Positions 1 to 4,568 of a stretch of 9,797 bases of DNA are shown here, one piece after another. Position numbers and translations under genes: made by a program. The DNA is taken from contig CANBQQ010000076.1 of the NCBI GenBank assembly GCA_947371715.1, positions 1-9,797 on the forward strand. Direction: 5' to 3'. The notes under the pieces are model-generated. The model ran no database searches, was not told where the DNA came from, and saw only the letters and a list, made by a program, of their open reading frames with translations. The first letter of the stretch is position 1, and each line of letters starts with the position of its first letter. Source of the stretch: Flavipsychrobacter stenotrophus. GTDB lineage: Bacteria > Bacteroidota > Bacteroidia > Chitinophagales > Chitinophagaceae.

Positions 1-25
1 CACGCTTCTTTGTGTCTGCTGACAT
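1..25 (-). CDS. Possible 5' end of a gene running off the left edge (partial)
   Basis: On the minus strand an ATG at 25-23 opens a frame reading MSADTKKR before the window ends. Only eight codons are visible, so the product cannot be determined. Support for a real start is indirect: a good match to the Bacteroidota -7 promoter box lies about 40 bp upstream on the same strand (63-70), and the space between this ATG and panC is an AT-rich divergent intergenic region. In related genomes panC often lies next to a glycogen/starch synthase with a short basic N-terminus, which would fit, but that is from memory and not shown by this sequence. Confidence 0.4.
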
Positions 26-62
26 TCGTTAGATTAATTATTAATAAATAACAAATAGTCTG

Positions 63-70
63 CAAAATTA
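63..70 (-). promoter_or_regulatory. Putative -7 promoter element for the left-edge gene
   Basis: The minus strand reads TAATTTTG, an exact match to the Bacteroidota sigma factor -7 consensus TAnnTTTG. A TTG lies 16 bp further upstream (87-89), slightly closer than the usual 19 or so. A start site near 56 would give a leader of about 30 nt before the ATG at 25. The match is by eye in an AT-rich region, so chance agreement is possible. Confidence 0.35.
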
Positions 71-126
71 CGAAAATATTGAATTGCAACCGTAATTTGC
101 ACTCGTTTCTAATTAAAAAAAATAAC

Positions 127-975
127 ATGGTGATCTTTAAGGAGGCTGCACAGTTAGGTGATTTTCTTCGCCACAAGGTTGAAAATAATTTAAATATCGG
201 CTTTATACCCACCATGGGAGCCTTGCATTCGGGCCATATCAGTCTTGTAAAAAACGCTCACTCACAAGGTATGTTCACTGTGTGCAGCATCTTCCTCAAC
301 CCAACCCAATTCAACGACAAAAAGGACTATGAAAAGTATCCTGTATCTACCGATGCAGACATCGAAATGCTGCTACTGGCGGGCTGTGACGTGCTTTTCC
401 TGCCATCGGTCAATGAGATGTACCCCGATGGTACTGACAAGATGAAAACTTATGATTTCGGCTACCTCGACACTATTCTGGAAGGTGCCAACAGGCCCGG
501 CCATTTCAAAGGCGTTGGCCAGATTGTAGGTCGCCTGCTCGACATCGTAAAGCCACACACTCTGTACCTCGGTCAGAAAGACTACCAGCAGTGCATGGTC
601 ATCAAAAAATTAATTGAAATACTTGGTCTGACATCGCTTAATCTGGTCATTTCCCCTACTTTACGCGAGCAGGATGGCCTCGCCATGAGTTCCCGCAACC
701 GCCGCCTTACCGAACCTCAGCGTGCATTGGCGGCATTGTTATACCAATGCCTGGTCTCCATTCAAACAAAACAAACCGGCGGAAATTTCGAAATTGTTCA
801 GAAAGAATGTACTGAGCTACTTAAAGCTAAAGGCTTCATGCCTGAGTATGTTGCACTTGCCAATGCCAACGACCTGCAGTTACTCAACAACTATGACAGC
901 AGCGTTCCAATGATCGCACTTATTGCCGCCAAAATCGGAGACATAAGGCTTATAGACAATATACTGTTGCAATAA
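127..975 (+). CDS. panC: Pantothenate synthetase (pantoate--beta-alanine ligase)
   Basis: PanC joins D-pantoate and beta-alanine, with ATP cleaved to AMP, to make pantothenate, the coenzyme A precursor, in the cytoplasm. The 282-aa product has the family's usual length and motifs: PTMGALHSGH at 28-37 with the nucleotide-binding HxGH (H34, H37), LNPTQF at 57-62, GQKDYQQ at 149-155, and the KMSKS-like DGLAMSSRN at 183-191. I chose the ATG at 127 because MVIFKEAAQL is a typical PanC N-terminus; a TTG at 79 in the same frame would add 16 residues unlike the family. The start is preceded by an A-rich stretch, not a Shine-Dalgarno. No panB or panD lies next to it; the following 429 bp has no gene, so it is likely transcribed alone here. 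No clear terminator is seen after it. Identity is secure. Confidence 0.97.
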   Translation: MVIFKEAAQLGDFLRHKVENNLNIGFIPTMGALHSGHISLVKNAHSQGMFTVCSIFLNPTQFNDKKDYEKYPVSTDADIEMLLLAGCDVLFLPSVNEMYPDGTDKMKTYDFGYLDTILEGANRPGHFKGVGQIVGRLLDIVKPHTLYLGQKDYQQCMVIKKLIEILGLTSLNLVISPTLREQDGLAMSSRNRRLTEPQRALAALLYQCLVSIQTKQTGGNFEIVQKECTELLKAKGFMPEYVALANANDLQLLNNYDSSVPMIALIAAKIGDIRLIDNILLQ

Positions 976-1106
976 TACTCACGTCTGCCGCTCGTGTGTC
1001 TTCCGAATAGCAACAATCTGGCCAATTCTCTTTGAGTGCCTAATAACACTCCATCTTTGGCCCGCACATCGGGGAGTCTTCGTTTTCTAGCAGCCATCCA
1101 TTCGTA

Positions 1107-1128
1107 GAGACGCAAGATTTTGCGTCTC
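1107..1128. repeat. REP-like palindrome in the panC-tdk gap
   Basis: GAGACGCAA (1107-1115) pairs perfectly with TTGCGTCTC (1120-1128) around a GATT loop, a 9-bp GC-containing stem. It is preceded by TTCGTA. Very similar GTAGAGACGCAA...TTGCGTCTC palindromes are, as I recall, dispersed in many copies between genes in Bacteroidota and other phyla, so I read it as one unit of a repetitive extragenic element. It is not followed by a T-run, which argues against an intrinsic terminator. Copy number in this genome cannot be seen here. Confidence 0.5.
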
Positions 1129-1347
1129 CCGAGAAGTTGTTTTCGGATTCAAGTGATGGTCAATGCAAGAACGATGCAATCTTACGCAAGAATGTATTCG
1201 TTTTGTGCCCGAATGTCTCTGTTGAGCGTTAGTCCTCAGACTACCAGAGCCGATAAGCGATCTTCAGATTGCAGTTGCCCCCCTATACCCTTACCTTTTG
1301 GGGATAACTCGGGTAAAAACCACTACAATAATTTACAGTTAAGTTTT

Positions 1348-1355
1348 TACTTTTA
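1348..1355 (+). promoter_or_regulatory. Weak -7 box upstream of tdk
   Basis: TACTTTTA matches TAnnTTTG at all but the last base and lies 49 bp before the tdk ATG. No good -33 TTG is present at the expected distance. If used, transcription would begin near 1361, right at the base of the hairpin at 1362-1381. Confidence 0.25.
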
Positions 1356-1361
1356 CAGTCG

Positions 1362-1381
1362 GGCCTCATCAGGTTGAGGCC
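1362..1381 (+). promoter_or_regulatory. Stem-loop in the likely tdk leader
   Basis: GGCCTCA (1362-1368) pairs with TGAGGCC (1375-1381) across a 6-nt loop, giving a 7-bp GC-rich hairpin 23 bp before the tdk start codon. It lies just downstream of a possible -7 box and is not followed by a T-run, so a role at the 5' end of the mRNA (stability or translation) is more likely than termination. It could also be the end of a repeat element. Confidence 0.35.
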
Positions 1382-1404
1382 GTAATGATCTTAGCACATC
1401 TATT

Positions 1405-1968
1405 ATGTTTATAGAACCATACTCAGGGAATAAAAAGAAAGGTTGGATTGAAGTAATTGCCGGTAGCATGTTCTCAGGCAAAACAGAAGAACTGATAAGA
1501 AGACTGAAACGTGTGGATATCGCAGGACAGAGAGCAGAGATATTTAAGCCCGCTGTAGACACTCGTTACCACCCGGAAGACATTGTGTCGCACGACTCGT
1601 CCAGAGTCCGCTCTACCCCCATAGATAGCCCGTTCAACATACTTTTACTTGCGTCAGGTGTAGATGTGGTAGGAATCGATGAAGCTCAGTTCTTTAATCC
1701 CGAAATAGTAGAAGTGGCAGAGAAATTGGCTTTGAACGGTGTCAGAGTTATTGTTGCAGGTCTTGATATGGATTACCTCGGCAATCCGTTCGGACCTATG
1801 CCGGCATTAATGTCACGCGCTGAATACGTTACCAAACTCCACGCAATCTGCGTAAAGTGCGGCGATATAGCCAATTACTCATACCGCATACCTAAAATAG
1901 ACGACCAGGTACTACTAGGAGAAAAAAACATTTACGAGCCACGGTGCAGGCATTGCTTCTACAACTGA
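1405..1968 (+). CDS. tdk: Thymidine kinase (type II, zinc-binding)
   Basis: This enzyme phosphorylates thymidine to dTMP with ATP for nucleotide salvage in the cytoplasm. The 187-aa protein shows the whole TK1-like layout: P-loop GSMFSGKT at 20-27, the GIDEAQFF segment at 90-97 carrying the catalytic glutamate E93, the GLDMDYLGNPFG stretch at 119-130 typical of the family, and four zinc-ligand cysteines arranged as CVKC (149, 152) and CRHC (181, 184) flanking the lasso that closes over thymidine. Length is normal and no key residue is missing. The ATG at 1405 puts the P-loop at the usual distance from the N-terminus. It stands alone on its strand, converging on the dehydrogenase gene, with a strong shared palindrome 30 bp after its stop. 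Confidence 0.97.
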   Translation: MFIEPYSGNKKKGWIEVIAGSMFSGKTEELIRRLKRVDIAGQRAEIFKPAVDTRYHPEDIVSHDSSRVRSTPIDSPFNILLLASGVDVVGIDEAQFFNPEIVEVAEKLALNGVRVIVAGLDMDYLGNPFGPMPALMSRAEYVTKLHAICVKCGDIANYSYRIPKIDDQVLLGEKNIYEPRCRHCFYN

Positions 1969-1997
1969 TCGCTGAACTACTCAACTTATTCAATGCA

Positions 1998-2041
1998 ATA
2001 TAATTATAAAGGCTGCCAATTGGCAGCCTTTATAATTATAT
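1998..2041. terminator. Perfect 44-nt palindrome, bidirectional terminator
   Basis: Bases 1998-2041 form a perfect inverted repeat centred between 2019 and 2020. The GC core GGCTGCC (2011-2017) pairs with GGCAGCC (2022-2028) around a central AATT, and AT-rich outer arms extend the pairing to 22 bp. Each arm ends in an A/T-rich tail on its 3' side, so it can act on either strand. It sits between the convergent tdk (stop 30 bp before) and the dehydrogenase (stop 17 bp after), the usual place for a shared terminator. Confidence 0.85.
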
Positions 2042-2057
2042 CAATATCAATAAAAGA

Positions 2058-3476
2058 TTATGGGAAGATACCCAGCTCTTCGTAAGATACACCAACCTTG
2101 TTGATAGCAACTACGAATGCCGCAGTACGCATATCCACTTTGCGCTCCAGACGTACCCACTCTTCGTGGATCTCGTGATAAGAGCTGATCATTGTATCTT
2201 CAAGACCAGAGTAAACCAGGTCAGCTTCATCAGGACCATGCAAAATTTGCTTGCGCTCTGTATCAGTAGCTTTCTTACCTGTCAGGTTTTCAACAGCATT
2301 CAGTATAGAACCATTCTGGTTTTCGCTGAAACGCTTATCCATACGGCCAAAACGAACATGGCTCAGGTTCTTCAACCACTCGAAGTAAGATACAGTAACA
2401 CCACCTGCATTCAGGTACATGTCAGGTATGATCATTACTCCCTTTGCGCCAAGTATTTCGTCAGCTTCTGGTGTCAACGGACCGTTAGCACCTTCACCGA
2501 TTATTTTTGCCTGGATACGATCAGCGTTAGATGCGTTGATCACGTTCTCCAATGCTGAAGGAATCAAAATATCGCAAGGCATTTCCAATGTAGTAGCACT
2601 TGTAGCCATGTTTGTAGCACCAGGGAAGTTCAGGATGCTGCCTGTAGATTTACGGTGGTTAACCACTTCGTAAAGATCCAGACCAGCTTCGTTGTAGATA
2701 CCACCTTCGTATTCTGCAAGACCAACAATTATTGCGCCGTTGTCATAGAAGAACTTAGCAGCGTGGTAACCAACATTACCCATTCCCTGTACAATTACTT
2801 TCTTACCCTTAATGCCGGTAGTAAGACCCAGTCTTGTCATATCCTCTTCAATGTTCACCGCTTCGCGAACACCGTAATAGATACCCAATCCTGTAGCTTC
2901 AGTACGACCACGTACACCACCCTGTGTTACAGGCTTTCCTGTGATACAAGCCAATGCATCAACCTCACCTGGCTTCAAAGAAGCGTAAGTATCAACGATC
3001 CAGCTCATTTCACGTGAACCTGTACCGTAATCCGGAGCAGGTACATCTATACCGGGGCCTATGAAATTCTTCTTCACTAATTCAGAAGCATAACGACGGG
3101 TGATCTTTTCCAGTTCGAAAGTTGTGTATTTCTTAGGATCGATCTTTATACCACCTTTACCACCACCAAACGGAACGTTTACGATCGCACACTTGTAAGT
3201 CATCAGCGCGGCAAGTGCCATCACTTCATCCTGATTTACATCCATGCTGTAACGGATACCACCTTTACAAGGCAGCTTATGGTGAGAGTGCTGTACACGG
3301 TAAGCTTCGATAACTTCTATGCTATCTCCGATTCTTACCGGGAATTTCATACGATAAACTGAGTTACAAGCCTTGATCTGCTCAAGTATACCCGCTTCAA
3401 AACGCGTGTACTTAGACGCCTTATCAAAGTTGCGTTCTACGCCCTGAAAAAAACTGTAGTGACCTTGATTTTCCAC
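2058..3476 (-). CDS. gdhA: Glu/Leu/Phe/Val-type dehydrogenase, likely glutamate dehydrogenase
   Basis: The cytoplasmic enzyme interconverts glutamate and 2-oxoglutarate plus ammonium using NAD(P). The 472-aa protein has the ELFV substrate domain first: KGGIRY at 71-76, MTYKCA with K95, the active-site GGGKGGI with K107, and PAPDYGT with the likely catalytic D149. The Rossmann domain follows, with QGMGNVG (G231, G233, G236) and an acidic E255 at the end of the next strand, which favours NAD over NADP. GEGANGPLTPEA (328-339) and LNAGGVTVSYFEW (355-367) are further family signatures. The start is a GTG at 3476: an in-frame stop lies 15 nt upstream with no ATG between, and YSFFQGVERNFDKA at 7-20 looks like a genuine family N-terminus that the next Met (M43) would remove. 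It follows ccmD by 35 bp. Preference for glutamate over branched-chain or aromatic amino acids is inferred. Confidence 0.93.
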   Translation of the reverse strand: MENQGHYSFFQGVERNFDKASKYTRFEAGILEQIKACNSVYRMKFPVRIGDSIEVIEAYRVQHSHHKLPCKGGIRYSMDVNQDEVMALAALMTYKCAIVNVPFGGGKGGIKIDPKKYTTFELEKITRRYASELVKKNFIGPGIDVPAPDYGTGSREMSWIVDTYASLKPGEVDALACITGKPVTQGGVRGRTEATGLGIYYGVREAVNIEEDMTRLGLTTGIKGKKVIVQGMGNVGYHAAKFFYDNGAIIVGLAEYEGGIYNEAGLDLYEVVNHRKSTGSILNFPGATNMATSATTLEMPCDILIPSALENVINASNADRIQAKIIGEGANGPLTPEADEILGAKGVMIIPDMYLNAGGVTVSYFEWLKNLSHVRFGRMDKRFSENQNGSILNAVENLTGKKATDTERKQILHGPDEADLVYSGLEDTMISSYHEIHEEWVRLERKVDMRTAAFVVAINKVGVSYEELGIFP

Positions 3477-3511
3477 CTTATTTGTTTTTTAAATTAATGA
3501 ATACTATTTGT

Positions 3512-3715
3512 TTAACTCTTTTCTGCCTTTGTTATTTTCCTGTCCAGATATATCAAATAAGCAAAAATCCCCGCAAATATAGTAGCTAATACCGCAACAA
3601 CAACATATATTTTACCATTTGAACGCATAGCATCAGCCATTTCTGTCTGCGCATGCGCCATTGTTGTAGTTAACAGTAACACCAAGATAGTTACCAGTGT
3701 ATATTTTGCTCTCAT
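3512..3715 (-). CDS. ccmD: CcmD-family small membrane protein of cytochrome c maturation
   Basis: This 67-aa protein fits the Bacteroidota CcmD family: a signal peptide (hydrophobic 5-19, likely cleaved after AHA at 22), a short exported stretch, one membrane segment at about 35-57, and a basic tail LDRKITKAEKS facing the cytoplasm. In well-studied systems CcmD stabilises the CcmABC haem export complex and helps release haem-loaded CcmE. The assignment rests as much on position as sequence: the ATG lies 6 bp after the ccmC stop, so the two are surely co-transcribed and probably translationally coupled. The cleavable signal peptide differs from the short uncleaved CcmD of Proteobacteria. Small hydrophobic proteins carry little signal, so the functional claim is moderate. 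Confidence 0.8.
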   Translation of the reverse strand: MRAKYTLVTILVLLLTTTMAHAQTEMADAMRSNGKIYVVVAVLATIFAGIFAYLIYLDRKITKAEKS

Positions 3716-3721
3716 TTCTAT

Positions 3722-4408
3722 TTATTTTTCAAAGTCTGATTGTAGTGCCTTTTCTTCTTTGTTATACTTGATAAGGCCAATCCTGGTTTTAAGACTCGCT
3801 ATCCAGCAGCCCAATAATATCCATCCTATAACAGCAGGATAAAATACCATACGCATGTTCTTATCCAGATCGTATTGTTTGAATGCGGGGTTGCCGCCGT
3901 TGCCAGGGTGCAGAGAATCAACCATTCTTGGTAAAATGAAGATCAGCGGCATCATCATTGCAAAGGCAAAGATGTTATATACTGCACTGATCTTAGCTTT
4001 CTTTTCATCATCTTTGATACCGTTGCGGAGTATAGCATACGCGAAATAGATAAGCATACATAGTGCCGTACCCAATTGCTTCGGATCATTGCTCCACGCT
4101 TCACCCCAGGTATATTGAGCCCACTCCATGCCGGTGAGCATACCCAGTATACTAAAGAAGATGCCAGTATTGGTAAGCTGGACGGCGAATATGTCATCCT
4201 TAAGATTGCCTGAACTTAGGTACTTTATGGAATAAAAGAACGCTCCTGCAAAAAGAACGATCATGGTAAACCACATGGGCACATGGAAATAAAGATTACG
4301 TATGGTCTCATTCAGAATATCCAGGCGCGGCACGGGCATCAGCAATCCACCTACTACGGTATAGCCTACCAGCAACCCACCCAATATTTTCCACCACCAA
4401 CTACGCAA
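3722..4408 (-). CDS. ccmC: Cytochrome c biogenesis protein CcmC (CcsA/CcmC haem-handling family)
   Basis: CcmC is an inner-membrane protein that presents haem to CcmE during cytochrome c maturation. The 228-aa product has about six membrane segments (roughly 8-24, 46-63, 79-94, 113-128, 143-160, 189-206). Two histidines lie where haem ligands are expected: H42 in NLYFHVPMW and H167 in DSLHPGNGG. Between them is the tryptophan-rich loop, here WAQYTWGEAWSNDPK (96-110); compared with the proteobacterial WGTWWVWD form, one tryptophan position is asparagine (N107). The start is a TTG at 4408: no ATG, GTG or other TTG occurs in frame back to an upstream stop, and MRSWWWKILGG is the expected N-terminus. 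A -7 promoter match lies about 20 bp upstream. It heads a likely ccmC-ccmD-gdhA transcript; ccmA, ccmB, ccmE and ccmF are not in the window. Confidence 0.9.
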   Translation of the reverse strand: MRSWWWKILGGLLVGYTVVGGLLMPVPRLDILNETIRNLYFHVPMWFTMIVLFAGAFFYSIKYLSSGNLKDDIFAVQLTNTGIFFSILGMLTGMEWAQYTWGEAWSNDPKQLGTALCMLIYFAYAILRNGIKDDEKKAKISAVYNIFAFAMMMPLIFILPRMVDSLHPGNGGNPAFKQYDLDKNMRMVFYPAVIGWILLGCWIASLKTRIGLIKYNKEEKALQSDFEK

Positions 4409-4425
4409 TGCTTTTAAAATTTTGG

Positions 4426-4433
4426 CAAAAGTA
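4426..4433 (-). promoter_or_regulatory. Putative -7 promoter element for ccmC-ccmD-gdhA
   Basis: The minus strand reads TACTTTTG, an exact match to TAnnTTTG, ending about 17 bp before the TTG start of ccmC. The predicted leader would be very short (about 10-13 nt). No clear -33 TTG is present at 19-21 bp, which weakens the call. Confidence 0.4.
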
Positions 4434-4515
4434 GGAAATTTAATTACTTCTGTAAGTATTATACTTACACATCAAAAATAATATTTTAAAATGTGCAAAC
4501 AGCCTTAATAAAAAC

Positions 4516-4547
4516 AAGCGGCAGATGACCTTAATCAGCTGCCGCTT
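4516..4547 (-). terminator. Intrinsic terminator of the S8 peptidase gene
   Basis: In minus-strand sense AAGCGGCAG (4547-4539) pairs with CTGCCGCTT (4524-4516), a perfect 9-bp GC-rich stem with a 14-nt loop, followed directly by GTTTTTATT. It lies 21 bp after the peptidase stop codon and separates that gene from ccmC downstream. Confidence 0.85.
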
Positions 4548-4568
4548 ATCCAAAATAAGTATTGAAAA

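Larger units (their letters stand above)
976..1404. other. 429-bp gap between panC and tdk, no convincing gene
   Basis: This is the longest non-coding stretch in the window. It is less AT-rich than the other gaps, and short open frames exist on both strands, but none reads like a protein. It contains a REP-like palindrome (1107-1128), a weak -7 box (1348-1355) and a hairpin (1362-1381) just ahead of tdk. I see no tRNA, known riboswitch or clear terminator for panC. It could be a degraded insertion or repeat-element debris; the sequence alone does not settle this. Confidence 0.5.

Noticed and set aside
79..126. TTG start at 79 extending panC by 16 residues
   Set aside because: The added residues are unlike PanC proteins, and the ATG at 127 gives the standard N-terminus and family length.
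891..1115. Minus-strand frame of 74 codons overlapping the panC 3' end
   Set aside because: It starts with TTG inside the palindrome, runs antisense into panC, and shows no recognisable domain; its Arg/Leu-rich reading looks incidental.
1280..1320. C-run/G-run segment around CCCCTATACCC...GGGTA as a structured RNA or tRNA remnant
   Set aside because: Only about 5 bp of pairing can be made and there is no tRNA arm pattern or known riboswitch core.
1120..1377. Plus-strand frame of 85 codons in the panC-tdk gap
   Set aside because: It starts inside the palindrome, has low-complexity, non-protein-like composition and no homology I recognise.
2166..3017. Long plus-strand frames (130, 84 and 120 codons) antisense to the dehydrogenase
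   Set aside because: They are complementary shadows of a confidently identified conserved gene, with no motifs of their own.
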